DNA of 64,000 nt from JAGSPQ01 sp038206395 (GCA_038206395.1 JBBRAX010000041.1:1-64000); one strand, 5' to 3'; positions 23,919-33,501 are shown, counted from the first letter of the stretch. The notes: a model not told the origin generated them from the sequence alone. Numbers and translations: made by a program.

Positions 23919-24946
23919 GTGAACGTCACTTGCGCCAAATGCAGCAAGACGTACGCCCTGCCCGATGCCGCCTTCGTTCCAGGCGTTCACGTGCGGGTGC
24001 GCTGCAAGGGCTGCCAGAACATCTTCGAGGTGAAGCCGCCCGAGAAGGAGCCCTCGATCGCGCCGGAGCCGGCGAACTACGACGCGCTGCAAGAGGTGTC
24101 GGCCTCGGCGGTGTCGGATCCGGCGCAGCCGCCGGGTGAGATCACGAAGTACTTCATTGCGCAGTCGGGCGCGTCGAAGCGGAACCCGGTCTGGAAGATC
24201 GCGGTCTTTGCGCTGCTGGCCATCGGGCTGCCCGCGGCCACGCTCTACCTGCTGTCGAGCTTGAGCGTGGTGAAGCTGAACGTCACCCGCACCAACGCGG
24301 AAGGCGAGCAGGTGCAGGAGCCCTTCTTCTCGGGCGCGGGCGTGTCGGGCCTGAAGGATCTGCTCACGGGCGAAGAGGCGCGGCGGCAGCAGGCGGCGGC
24401 CGAGGTGAAGAAGAGGGTCGCGGCGCAGAAGGCGGCCGAGCTGGCGCTGGTGCTGCCGACCGCAAACAACCCGGCGACGGGGCTCCTCGATGCTCCTGAT
24501 CGCAAGGGGAACACGATGGGCGCGATCGAGCTCGGCAACCCGGACCTGATCGGCAACACCGGCCCCGGCGCCGTCGGCTCGCTGCGAAAGGACGCAGCAC
24601 CGAAGCTGCGCGGAATGGACACGGCGGCACCGGCTCCCAGCACCAGTGGCGGGCTCGACGACGGCGTGGCGGCGAAAGTGGTCGCGCAGTCGCAGCCGGC
24701 GTTTCAGGGCTGCATCGAAGAAGGCCTGAAGCGGAACCCGGAGATGAAGGTCGGCCGGGTGTCGATCGTGGTGCAGGTGGCGAAGTCAGGGGTCGTGAAG
24801 TCGGCGGCGATCGCTCCGAAGATCCACGAGGGCAGCAACTGGGGCGCGTGCCTGGTGACGCGGGCAAAGCGCATGGTGTTCCCGCCGTTCGAAGGCGACG
24901 ACGAAGCCGAAGTGCAGGTGCCGTTGGTCGTCGGCCTCGGCATCTA
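23919..24946 (+). CDS. Zinc-ribbon, single-TM protein with AgmX/PglI C-terminal domain
   Basis: A 342-residue protein starting at GTG 14 bases after nuoI. Residues 1-40 form a zinc-ribbon (MJ0042-type) with Cys5, Cys8, Cys29 and Cys32. One membrane segment lies at about 92-117. After a linker rich in Ala, Gly and Lys, the last 90 residues (from about 245) match the AgmX/PglI C-terminal domain, a TonB-like fold common in myxobacterial gliding and export proteins (VVAQSQPAFQGCIEEGLKRN, then VFPPFEGDDEAEVQVPL). The role is unknown. Its TAG stop is completed by the first base of the second repeat element (the stop spans 24945-24947). Confidence 0.75.
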
Positions 24947-25107
24947 GTCCCCCGGAACCGTGATTCCTTGCAGATCTCCGCGGTTCTTTTGGCCAGGCTC
25001 ATCGTTGCGGCACCTCGCAATACGACTCGGTATTCCTGCGGCGCCGCGCCTTGATCCTGGCCAAAGCTCCTCGCGGAGATCTGCAAGGAATCACGGTTCC
25101 AGGGGAC
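24947..25107. repeat. MITE-like palindromic element, copy 2 (161 bp)
   Basis: The better preserved of two copies. Ends are GTCCCCCGGAACCGTGATTC and the complement of GTCCCCTGGAACCGTGATTC, a terminal inverted repeat of about 36 bp with one mismatch. TA flanks it on both sides (24945-24946 and 25108-25109), and the flank can also be read as CTAG on both sides, which fits a target-site duplication. It fills the whole gap between two convergent genes and both of their TAG stops include its end bases. The whole element could fold as one long hairpin. No open reading frame fits inside. Confidence 0.88.
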
Positions 25108-26836
25108 TAGCGCAGCTTCTTCTTCAGCTCGGCAGCCTTCTTGAACACCTCCCGCACCTCGGGAGCGGCCTGCTTCTCGAGATCGCCCTTCGCCTCGCGC
25201 GCCCACTTCTCGCGCTGCCGGGCGACAGGCTCTTTCTGTGCTTCTTTGATCGCGTCGAGGGTGCGGCGCATGTCGCTGACGATATGGGGCGCGTCGGGGA
25301 ACTTCTTGAGCAGGTACTCGGCGGCGGGAGGAATCAGCTCCCAGCTGTCGGGGTCTGAGGTGTAGCGGACGAAGAGCTGTTCCATCGCCAGGAGCTCGAG
25401 GAAAGACGGATCGCCGTCGGTGCCGTTGGCGGGCCGAACTTCAGGGTGCTCGATCATCCAGCGGGTGAGGGCCACGTTGAGCCTGGTCGACTCGAGGCGG
25501 TCGACTTCGGTGTAGGCGCCGAAGTTGTTCTCGAGCTCGGAAATCTGTTCGGTGAGCTTCTTCTGGTCGGTGGTGCTGAGCGCGCCCATCTTTTTTTGAT
25601 CTCTGCGCGGAAGGCGGCCGTGCGGCGCGTCTCTTCCTTCGCCAGCAGCTGCTCGACGTTCGCCATCGCCTTCACGCTTTCCCTGGTGAGGCCGATGCGC
25701 TGCGCATGGGCGATCGCAAAGGCGTAGCGAACGCCGCGCCAGTCGTCGCGTGGCGGCGGCAGGGGCTTGCTGAGATCTGCCTTCAGCAGGTCGCGCTTCC
25801 ATGCCGGCACCGAGCGCGCGATCTCGCGGAGGAAGCTCGGGTCATCCGGGTACTTGCGCACCAGGTACTCGAGCAGCACCGGCATCGCGGCGATCGCCTC
25901 GACGTCGGCGGTCAGGTAGTCCTTGAGCTCGATCACCTCCCAGAACTCGAGGGGTGAGCCGCCCAGGTCGTAGCCGACGTAGCGCTCTCTCGACGGCCTC
26001 AAGCCGCGCTTCGCGATGACGGTGAGCACGAGGCGCTTCGCGGCGTCGATTTCCGGGTCGGGCACGTTGCGCGGCTTCGCGAGCGCTTCGATCTTCTCGA
26101 ACAGCTTCGGATCTTCCGGCCGCAGCGCATTGAGCTTCTGTTCCAGCGACTGGGCGCCTTTCGCCTCGGCGGCGTCGAGCTCGTGGGTCAGGCTGTCGAG
26201 CGCAGACTTCAGGGCGGGCCACGCGGGGTCTGCTTTCACGGCGGTGGCGAAGGCCAGCTGGGCGGACGACTTGTCGCCCTTGTCGAGGGCGTCGAGGCCC
26301 TGGGCGTAGCCCTTGATCGCCTCGTACGATTCCGTCTGGGACTTGCGAAGCGCCGACTTCACTTTCAGGTCGGGCTTGAGCTCGAGGGCGTCGATCAACA
26401 GGTCGACCAGCTCCTTTTCGAGCGCGAAGAACTCCTGCGTTTCGCCCTCGACCTGCTTGCTCTGCACCACCTTCGATTGCTGGACGTCGAAGACGCGCGC
26501 GTTGATGTTCATCTTGCTGCCGAGCACGGTGATCGAGCCGGTGAGCATGTGGGTCGCCGACAGGCCCTTGCCGAGCTTCACCGCGGCGGCCGGGTCGATG
26601 AACGGGGTCTTCGACAGCTTGAGCTCGTCCATCAGCACGTTCAGCTTCGCGCGTTCGACGATGCTGAGGCCTTTCACGACCAACAGGTCGGTGATCAGCA
26701 TGTCGGCGAGGCCCTTGCCCAGGGGGCGCACGTCTTCGCCGCCGCCGTTGATGTCGAAGTAGGTGATCGCGACGCGCCTCTCTGCCGCCGGGGCCGCGAG
26801 CGCGCCCAGCGTGACCAGCAGGAAGAAGGCCCGCAT
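25107..26836 (-). pseudogene. CsgG-like secreted protein with a frameshift
   Basis: One gene of about 577 codons broken by a one-base shift. The N-terminal frame (from ATG 26836) has a signal peptide and a CsgG-like domain (ITYFDINGGGEDVRPLGKGL, then LLVVKGLSIVERAKLNVLMD) with TPR-like helical regions after it. At a run of seven A on the minus strand (25597-25591) the reading must move by -1 to continue as KKMGALSTTDQKKLTEQI and on to the TAG at 25107. An eighth A would restore the frame. This could be a sequencing error, a real mutation, or slippage on the A run. The ATG overlaps the stop of the upstream paralogue. Confidence 0.7.
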
Positions 26837-27531
26837 CACTTCACCATGCTGGCGAGGTCGAGCGTGGCGAGCACGAAGTCAGGCTGTTCCTTCACCACCG
26901 CCTCGAGCTCCTTCTTCGCGGTCGCCTTGTCCTTCTTGTCGATCGCCGCCAGCGCGCGCGAGTAGCCCAGGGCCACCTTGAGGTTCGATTTGGCGGGGCG
27001 GCCGGGCACGTCGCGGGTCGCCTTCTGCGGGGCCGCTTCCGTGGGCGGGATCTTCTCGGTGAGCTCCTTCGTGAGCCGGGTGACCAGCTCGGCCTCGAGG
27101 TCGAAGAAGGAGTCGGGGGCGCCGACGACGCGGGCCGCTCCGACCGTGAGGGTCTTCTCGACGCTGACGATGCGGGTGGTGATCTGCATCTTACCGAGCG
27201 TGATCATGTACCCGCCGATCAGCACGTACTGGGCGCCGAGGATCTTGCCGACCTTCACTGCCGTCTCGGGGTCGACCTTTTTTGATTCGTTCAGCTTCAG
27301 CTCGTCGAAGATTTCCTGCATCCGGGCGCGCTCGACCAGGGTCACCGTCGGGTGGTTCACGAGGTCGGCGATCAGCATCTGCGCGAGGCCTTTCTTGAGG
27401 GCCTCGAGCTCGGCGTCTTTCTGGTCGTAGTCGAAGTAGAGGATCGCCAGGGTCGGGCGCGTGGCAGCCGGGGGCGCCGCACCGACGGCGAAGGCGAAGA
27501 GGCAGCAGAGCAGGGCGGTGGCGCGGTGCAT
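26836..27531 (-). CDS. CsgG-like secreted protein
   Basis: A 231-residue protein with a signal peptide (cleavage probably after the Ala-rich residues 15-20) and a CsgG/curli-assembly-like fold: TLAILYFDYDQKDAELEALK, VTLVERARMQEIFDELKL and ILGAQYVLIGGYM, a domain used by proteins that monitor or build outer-membrane structures. The last 45 residues form a TPR-like helical pair. It is a shorter paralogue of the next gene, to which it is coupled by a TGATG overlap. In both, 'LGAQYVLIGG' or its counterpart 'LSATHMLTGS' is the recognisable core. Partner unknown. Confidence 0.75.
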   Translation of the reverse strand: MHRATALLCCLFAFAVGAAPPAATRPTLAILYFDYDQKDAELEALKKGLAQMLIADLVNHPTVTLVERARMQEIFDELKLNESKKVDPETAVKVGKILGAQYVLIGGYMITLGKMQITTRIVSVEKTLTVGAARVVGAPDSFFDLEAELVTRLTKELTEKIPPTEAAPQKATRDVPGRPAKSNLKVALGYSRALAAIDKKDKATAKKELEAVVKEQPDFVLATLDLASMVK

Positions 27532-27610
27532 GGGGGGCCACGTTACACGGGATGAAATTTCAGCGGCGATCCGCGTCGACTCGACTGATCTCTGAGGCTA
27601 GAAGCGCGCC

Positions 27611-28114
27611 GTGTTCAACCCCGGGGATGCGGTCTTCTACGTCGTGGCGACCGCCGTGATCGTGTGCGCCGCCGGTGTGGCCTTCTCGAAGAACATCCTC
27701 CACGCCGCGCTGTATCTGCTCGGCGCCCTGCTGGGCGTGGGCGGGGTGTTCGTCTTCTTGTCGGCCGACTTCCTCGCCGTCACCCAGCTGATGATCTACG
27801 TGGGCGGGGTGCTGGTGCTGATTCTGTTCGCGGTGATGCTCACCCAGCGCATCGGCGATCGCGAGAGCTCGAACCCGAGTAAAGGCGTGTTCGGCGGGTC
27901 GCTGGTGCTGCTCGGCCTGCTCGGCGTCTTCTCGTGGCTGGCGACGACGATTCGATGGCCGGCCCCCAGCGGCAAGGTGCTCGACACCACCACCGAGCGC
28001 ATCGGCGACCTGCTGCTGGGCCACTGGCTGATCGTCTTCGAGGTCATCTCGCTGCTGTTGCTCGCCACCCTGGTCGGCGCCGTCGTCGTCGCCCGCCGCG
28101 AGCCGACGCCATGA
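27611..28114 (+). CDS. nuoJ: NADH-quinone oxidoreductase subunit J
   Basis: A 167-residue membrane subunit of complex I with five hydrophobic helices. The conserved pattern of the third helix is LAVTQLMIYVGGVLVLILFA, and FSKNILHAALYLLGALLGV precedes it. Start is GTG. It opens the second complex I cluster, nuoJKLMN, after three unrelated genes, and overlaps nuoK by four bases. A promoter is presumably in the 79-base gap upstream, next to the divergent CsgG-like genes, but I could not define it. Confidence 0.93.
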   Translation: MFNPGDAVFYVVATAVIVCAAGVAFSKNILHAALYLLGALLGVGGVFVFLSADFLAVTQLMIYVGGVLVLILFAVMLTQRIGDRESSNPSKGVFGGSLVLLGLLGVFSWLATTIRWPAPSGKVLDTTTERIGDLLLGHWLIVFEVISLLLLATLVGAVVVARREPTP

Positions 28115-28422
28115 CGCCCGCGCTGCCGCATTTTCTGTTGCTCGGCGCCGTGCTCTTCGGCTTCGGGTGCTTCACCGCGGTCACCCGGTCGAACGCGGTC
28201 GGGGTGTTGATGGGCATCGAGCTGATGCTCAACGGCGCGAACGTGAACTTCGTCGCCTTTCACCGCTACGCCGCGACGCCGCTGCTCGAAGGGCAGATCT
28301 TCACGCTGCTGGTGATCGTGATCGCGGCGGCCGAAGCGGCGGTCGCGCTGGGCATCGTGCTCGCCGTCTACGCCAACCAACGGAGCATCGACGTGTCGGA
28401 AGCCGACACGCTTCGGGACTAG
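28111..28422 (+). CDS. nuoK: NADH-quinone oxidoreductase subunit K
   Basis: A 103-residue subunit with three membrane helices, the usual size for NuoK, an Mrp-like (MnhC-like) proton-path component. The conserved glutamates lie in GVLMGIELMLNGANVNFVAF and in the third helix IAAAEAAVALGIVLAVY. Both are intact. The ATG overlaps the nuoJ stop. nuoL begins four bases after its TAG. Confidence 0.94.
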   Translation: MTPALPHFLLLGAVLFGFGCFTAVTRSNAVGVLMGIELMLNGANVNFVAFHRYAATPLLEGQIFTLLVIVIAAAEAAVALGIVLAVYANQRSIDVSEADTLRD

Positions 28423-28426
28423 CGAC

Positions 28427-30325
28427 GTGAGCCCCGCTGCGGTGTCATGGCTGTGGCTGCTGCCGGCGGTGCCCGCGCTGGGCGCTTTGCTGAACGCGAC
28501 AGTGGGGCGCGCCTCGAGGAAAGAGGCCGTGGTCTCGGCGATCGCGATCGGCGCGGTGGTGATCGCCTTCTGCTTCGCGATCGCGGTGTTCCTTTCGGGC
28601 GAGGTGACGCAGCAGCTGTGGACGGTGCTCGACACCGGCGCCGTGCACGTCGACGCCGCCCTGACCGCCGACCGCCTGTCGGGCCTCCTGGCCCTGGTCA
28701 TCAGCGGCATCGGCGCGCTGATTCACATCTACTCGACCGCATACATGCAGGGCGAAGCGGGCCACTGGCGCTTCTTCGCGGCGCTGAACCTCTTCGTCGC
28801 CGCGATGCTGGTGCTCGTGCTCGCCGATAACCTGGTGCTGATGTTCGTCGGCTGGGAAGGCGTCGGGTTCTGCAGCTGGTTGTTGATTGGCTACTGGCAC
28901 GAGCAGCTCGACAAGGTGCGCGCGGCGAACAAGGCGTTCATCGTCAACCGCATTGGCGACGTCGGCCTCGTGGTCGGCATGCTGCTGCTGTTCTGGGCCA
29001 CCGAGCCGCACACTTTCCAGTTCCGCGCGTTGATCGCGCAGCTGTCTGGCAGCCCGTCTGCGACGCTGACGCTCGCGTGCCTGATGCTGTTCGTCGGAGC
29101 GGCCGCGAAGTCCGCCCAGCTTCCGCTGCATGGGTGGCTGCCCGACGCGATGGCCGGGCCGACTCCGGTTTCTGCGCTGATTCACGCGGCGACGATGGTC
29201 ACCGCCGGCGTGTACCTGATGGTCAGGCTTCACCCGCTGATCGCGCAGTCCGCGCTCGCGATGACGGTGATCGCCTGGGTCGGCGCGGCGACAGCACTGT
29301 TCGCGGCGATCTGCGCGCTGGTGCAAACGGACCTCAAGCGGGTGCTCGCGTACTCGACCATCTCGCAGCTGGGCTTCATGTTCCTCGCGGTGGGCGTCGG
29401 CGCGTGGTGGCCGGCCGTCTTCCACCTCGTCACCCACGCCTTCTTCAAAGCCGCCCTGTTCCTCAGCGCGGGGGCAGTGCTTCACCAGACCCACCACGAG
29501 CAGGATCTTCGCCGTCTCGGAGGCCTCCGCGCTGCCTTGCCCGTCGTGCACTGGGTCTACGTGGTGACCGCGCTGGCGCTGGCAGGCGTGCCGCTGGCGG
29601 GCAGCTTTTTCTCGAAGGACTTCATTCTGCAGGGGGCGTGGGCGGCAAGTCCGGTGCTGTGGGGAGTCGCGTCGCTGGCCGCGCTGGGCACGAGCCTCTA
29701 CGCCTGGCGCAGCTACGTGCTGGTGTTCAGCGGGACGTGGCGGGGAGCGCGCGAAGCGCCGGTGACGGACGCTCCGGCGGCGATGCGGTGGGTGTTGATC
29801 ACGCTCGCGGTTGGAGCTGTTGCCACTGCCGGCCTCGCGTTGCCCGGTGTGTTCCCCGAGCCCGACACGGGCCTCTCGCACCTGGCCGAAGGCGCGCTGT
29901 TGGGCGTCGCGACGCTTTCTGCCCTGGCAGGGATCCTCATCGCGCGGCGGATCTGGGCGAATGGCCCGCTGCCCGTTCGATCGCCGTGGACGATCGCCTT
30001 CGTGATCGGCGGCCTCGGCTTCGATCGCCTCTACAACCGCCTCACCCGCATCGCCATCGGGGTCGCGTACCAGCTGGCGGCCTTCGATCGAATCGTCGTC
30101 GACGGCGTCGTCGAAGCCTTCGCGACGGTGATTCGCTACCTCTGCATGTTCGAGGCAGCTTTCGACTTCTACGTCATCGACGGCATGGTCCACCTCGTGG
30201 GCCAGATCTCGATGCGCACGGGCAAGAGCCTGCGCGGCCTGCAGAGCGGGGACTTGATGCGGTACCTCTACGTCGCCGTCGCCGGCGTGCTGATCGTCGT
30301 TTGCCTGCAGTACTGGATCCGATGA
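28427..30325 (+). CDS. nuoL: NADH-quinone oxidoreductase subunit L
   Basis: NuoL is the most distal of the three antiporter-like proton-pumping subunits. The 632-residue protein starts at GTG and has many membrane helices plus the long C-terminal lateral helix. Motifs include LMFVGWEGVGFCSWLLIGYW with the key Glu, KSAQLPLHGWLPDAMAGPTP with the key Lys, and KRVLAYSTISQLGFMFLAVG. These residues match functional NuoL. Overlaps nuoM by four bases. Confidence 0.95.
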   Translation: MSPAAVSWLWLLPAVPALGALLNATVGRASRKEAVVSAIAIGAVVIAFCFAIAVFLSGEVTQQLWTVLDTGAVHVDAALTADRLSGLLALVISGIGALIHIYSTAYMQGEAGHWRFFAALNLFVAAMLVLVLADNLVLMFVGWEGVGFCSWLLIGYWHEQLDKVRAANKAFIVNRIGDVGLVVGMLLLFWATEPHTFQFRALIAQLSGSPSATLTLACLMLFVGAAAKSAQLPLHGWLPDAMAGPTPVSALIHAATMVTAGVYLMVRLHPLIAQSALAMTVIAWVGAATALFAAICALVQTDLKRVLAYSTISQLGFMFLAVGVGAWWPAVFHLVTHAFFKAALFLSAGAVLHQTHHEQDLRRLGGLRAALPVVHWVYVVTALALAGVPLAGSFFSKDFILQGAWAASPVLWGVASLAALGTSLYAWRSYVLVFSGTWRGAREAPVTDAPAAMRWVLITLAVGAVATAGLALPGVFPEPDTGLSHLAEGALLGVATLSALAGILIARRIWANGPLPVRSPWTIAFVIGGLGFDRLYNRLTRIAIGVAYQLAAFDRIVVDGVVEAFATVIRYLCMFEAAFDFYVIDGMVHLVGQISMRTGKSLRGLQSGDLMRYLYVAVAGVLIVVCLQYWIR

Positions 30326-31995
30326 ACCTGCTCACCGCGATCGTCTTTCTTCCGTTGCTTGGAGTGCTCAGCGTTCTGGGCGTGCTTGCGCTCGAGCTGC
30401 CCATTGCCCGCCGCGATCAGTGGGTGCGCCGCGTAGCGATGGTGGCCTCGGGCATTCCGCTGGGTCTCGGCCTCTGGCTGTGGGCGACCTTCGACGGGTC
30501 TGCCGGGCCCGCGCAGCACGTGGTCCGTACGACGTGGATCCCTTCGCTGGGCATCGAGTACTTCGTCGGGGTCGACGGGCTGAACGTGTCGATGGTGGTG
30601 CTGACGACGCTGGTCGGCTTCATCGCGACGCTGGCCTCGATGCCGTGGTGGCGCGGCAAGGACGAGCACGACGACCCGGCGCACCCGCACTTCAGCGGCC
30701 TACGCGTGCCGGGCTACTTCGCGATGTTGTTGCTGCTGCAGATGGGCATGGCGGGCACCTTCGTCGCGCTCGACGCGTTCCTCTTCTTCGTCTTCTTCGA
30801 GCTGATGCTGCTGCCGATGTATTTCCTGATCGGCATCTGGGGCGGCGCGCGCAAGGAGTACGCGGCGATCAAGTTCTTCCTCTACACGCTGGTGGGCTCG
30901 GTCTTCCTGCTGCTCGCGATCATCGCGCTCTACTGGCAGACAGGAAACGCGGCGCTGTTCGGCGGCACACCGCCCACCGCGCTGTTGCAGCTGTCATCGG
31001 ACGGCGTGATCGCGCAGGGCCTCGACGGCACCTGGGGCTTCCGGCTGGGCGACGGCACCTTCAGCGCGCGCACCTTCGACCTCACCCGCTGGCGGGCGCT
31101 GGGGCGCGCGGGCTTCTTCAGCCAGGCGGGCGGGTTCCTCTTCGACGCCCCTTTCTCGACAGTGATCTGGGCGTTTCTCTTCCTCGGGTTCGCGGTGAAG
31201 GTGCCCGTGGTTCCGCTGCACACGTGGCTGCCCGACGCGCACGTCGAGGCGCCGACGCCGATCTCGGTGATCCTCGCGGGCGTGCTGCTGAAGATGGGTG
31301 TCTACGGAATGCTGCGGTTCAACGTGGCGATCTTTCCGGACACCACACGCAGCCTCTCGCTGTTGATCGCTGCGCTCGGTGTGATCAGCGTCATCTACGG
31401 AGCGATGGTCTGCATCGCCCAGCGCGACCTCAAGAAGATGATCGCGTACTCGTCGATCTCTCACCTCGGGTTCTCGATTCTCGGCATCGCCGCGATGACG
31501 CCGGCCGCGATCTCGGGCGCGCTCTTCAACCTGTTCACCCACGGCCTGATCAGCGCGATGTTGTTCCTCGTGGTCGGCGTGCTCTACGACCGCGCACACC
31601 ACCGCGACATCGACGGCTTCGGCGGGCTGGCGAAGGTGATGCCCGAGTACACCGCGGTGATGGGCATCGCGTTCTTCGCCTCGTTAGGCCTGCCCGGGCT
31701 CGCAGGCTTCGTGCCCGAGTTCCTCGTCCTCACCGGCGCTTTCGGTTCACTGCCCTGGCACACCGCAATCTGCGCGATGGGCGCGGTGCTCACTGCGGCG
31801 TATTACCTCTGGGCGCTGCAGCGCGTCTTCCTCGGCAAGACCAACGATCAGTACCTGAAGCTTCCGGATCTGAACTGGCGCGAACGGCTGACGCTGTACC
31901 CGCTGGCGGCCCTGGTGATCCTGCTCGGCGTGATGCCGAACCTGGTGCTGAAGCTGATGGACTCAAGCCTCGCGCGGCTGGTCGGGCAGGGCTGA
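30322..31995 (+). CDS. nuoM: NADH-quinone oxidoreductase subunit M
   Basis: The second antiporter-like proton-pumping subunit, 557 residues. Recognisable segments are FFVFFELMLLPMYFLIGIWG with the essential Glu, VPLHTWLPDAHVEAPTPISV with its Lys nearby, and KKMIAYSSISHLGFSILGIA. It is longer than E. coli NuoM (509) owing to an insertion of about 45 residues at positions 218-262 that carries polar sequence (LDGTWGFRLGDGTFSARTF). Its function is unknown. nuoN starts three bases after the stop. Confidence 0.94.
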   Translation: MNLLTAIVFLPLLGVLSVLGVLALELPIARRDQWVRRVAMVASGIPLGLGLWLWATFDGSAGPAQHVVRTTWIPSLGIEYFVGVDGLNVSMVVLTTLVGFIATLASMPWWRGKDEHDDPAHPHFSGLRVPGYFAMLLLLQMGMAGTFVALDAFLFFVFFELMLLPMYFLIGIWGGARKEYAAIKFFLYTLVGSVFLLLAIIALYWQTGNAALFGGTPPTALLQLSSDGVIAQGLDGTWGFRLGDGTFSARTFDLTRWRALGRAGFFSQAGGFLFDAPFSTVIWAFLFLGFAVKVPVVPLHTWLPDAHVEAPTPISVILAGVLLKMGVYGMLRFNVAIFPDTTRSLSLLIAALGVISVIYGAMVCIAQRDLKKMIAYSSISHLGFSILGIAAMTPAAISGALFNLFTHGLISAMLFLVVGVLYDRAHHRDIDGFGGLAKVMPEYTAVMGIAFFASLGLPGLAGFVPEFLVLTGAFGSLPWHTAICAMGAVLTAAYYLWALQRVFLGKTNDQYLKLPDLNWRERLTLYPLAALVILLGVMPNLVLKLMDSSLARLVGQG

Positions 31996-31998
31996 AAG

Positions 31999-33501
31999 GT
32001 GTCTCTGGGAAACCTCGACAGCGTCCGCTTCTTCGCGCCCGAGCTCTGGCTCTCGGCGGGAACATTGGTCGTGTTGCTGGTCGACCGGCTGGTCGCTGCC
32101 TCACCGCGGCGGTCGCAGATCGCGGTGGGGCTTGCGCTTGCGTTTCTTTGCGTGGCGACGGTGACGACGTCGCAGCTGCCGACGTTGCCGCAGCAGATCT
32201 TCAACGGGCTGCTGGTGGTGGACCCGTGGGCGACGTTCTTCCGCTACCTGTTCTGGACGGCGACGGGCCTCGCGGTGCTGATGGCGGCGCCGTCGCGCGA
32301 AATTTCGGCCGGGCGCATGGGCGAGTACTGCGCGCTGTTGCTGGCGATCGCGGTCGGTTTGTCGCTGATGACGTCGTCGGCGGATCTGGTGACGGCGACG
32401 TTGGGCCTCGAGCTGGTGTCGATCGTGAGCTACGCGCTGGCGGGGTTCCGTTCTCGCAACCGTGCGTCGGCGGAAGCGGCGCTGAAGTACGTGCTCTACG
32501 GCGGAGTCGCCAGCGGCCTGATGCTCTTCGGGATGAGCTGGCTGTACGGCATGACAGGCACCACCTCGATGGTCGGCGCCGCCGAGCTGCTGAACGGGTT
32601 CGTCTCGCGATCCACCGCGGCTGCTGCAACGCCTGAAGCCGCGGGAGCCGTCAAGGTCGCCGTCGTCCTCTCGTTGGTGCTGGTGCTCTCGGGCATCGGC
32701 TTCAAGGTCGCGTCGGTGCCGTGGCACATGTGGTGCCCCGATGTGTACGAGGGCGCGCCGACGCCTTTCACGGCGTTCTTGTCGGTCGCTCCAAAGGCGG
32801 CGGGGTTCGGGCTGCTGGTTCGCTTCACGCATGGCGTGGTCGAGGGTGTCGACGTGCCGTGGTCGGCCACGATTGGGGTGCTCGCGGCGCTGACGATGAC
32901 GTGGGGCAACGTCGCGGCCCTGTCGCAGACGAACCTCAAGCGGCTGCTGGCGTACAGCTCGATCGCGCACGCGGGCTACCTGCTGATGGGCCTCGCGGCG
33001 GCGAGCACGACGGGCATCGAAGCGATCGCGCTCTACCTGGTGCTCTACCTGTTCATGAACCTGGGCGCTTTTCTCGCCGTCGGCGTTGTCAGCCGGCTCG
33101 AGGGTGAAGGCGTGCTCTATGAGTTCCGCGGGCTGTCGTCGCGCGCGCCTTTCACTGCGATCGCGATGGCGCTGTTTCTGTTCAGCCTCACCGGCGTGCC
33201 TCCGCTGGCGGGCTTCGTCGGCAAGTTCTACCTGGTGAAGGCGCTGGTCGACGCAGGAGGCCAGTGGCACCTCGCGCTCGCCCTGGTCGGGCTCTTCAAC
33301 AGCGTGCTGTCGCTCTACTATTACGCGCGGGTGGTGAAGGCGATGTTCGTCGACCGTTCGTCCAACACGACGAAGCTCGAGGTGCCGGCGTCGTACAACT
33401 TCCTGCTGGGGTTCTTCGCGCTGGGGGTCGTCGCGTTCGGGATCTACTTCGAAGGGCTGAAGCGGCTCGCAAGCGCGAGCGCAGTGATGTTCAGCCGCTG
33501 A
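31999..33501 (+). CDS. nuoN: NADH-quinone oxidoreductase subunit N
   Basis: The third antiporter-like subunit of complex I, 500 residues from GTG. Motifs: TLGLELVSIVSYALAGFRSR with the essential Glu, VPWHMWCPDVYEGAPTPFTA, and NLKRLLAYSSIAHAGYLLMG with conserved Lys and His. It is the last gene of the nuoJKLMN group; the next gene lies convergent with no gap (TGA ends at 33501, the opposite stop at 33502). No clear terminator separates them. Confidence 0.94.
   Translation: MSLGNLDSVRFFAPELWLSAGTLVVLLVDRLVAASPRRSQIAVGLALAFLCVATVTTSQLPTLPQQIFNGLLVVDPWATFFRYLFWTATGLAVLMAAPSREISAGRMGEYCALLLAIAVGLSLMTSSADLVTATLGLELVSIVSYALAGFRSRNRASAEAALKYVLYGGVASGLMLFGMSWLYGMTGTTSMVGAAELLNGFVSRSTAAAATPEAAGAVKVAVVLSLVLVLSGIGFKVASVPWHMWCPDVYEGAPTPFTAFLSVAPKAAGFGLLVRFTHGVVEGVDVPWSATIGVLAALTMTWGNVAALSQTNLKRLLAYSSIAHAGYLLMGLAAASTTGIEAIALYLVLYLFMNLGAFLAVGVVSRLEGEGVLYEFRGLSSRAPFTAIAMALFLFSLTGVPPLAGFVGKFYLVKALVDAGGQWHLALALVGLFNSVLSLYYYARVVKAMFVDRSSNTTKLEVPASYNFLLGFFALGVVAFGIYFEGLKRLASASAVMFSR

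Noticed and set aside
28445..30193. A 582-codon minus-strand frame opposite nuoL
   Set aside because: Shadow frame with very high His/Arg/Gln content; nuoL is certain on the other strand.
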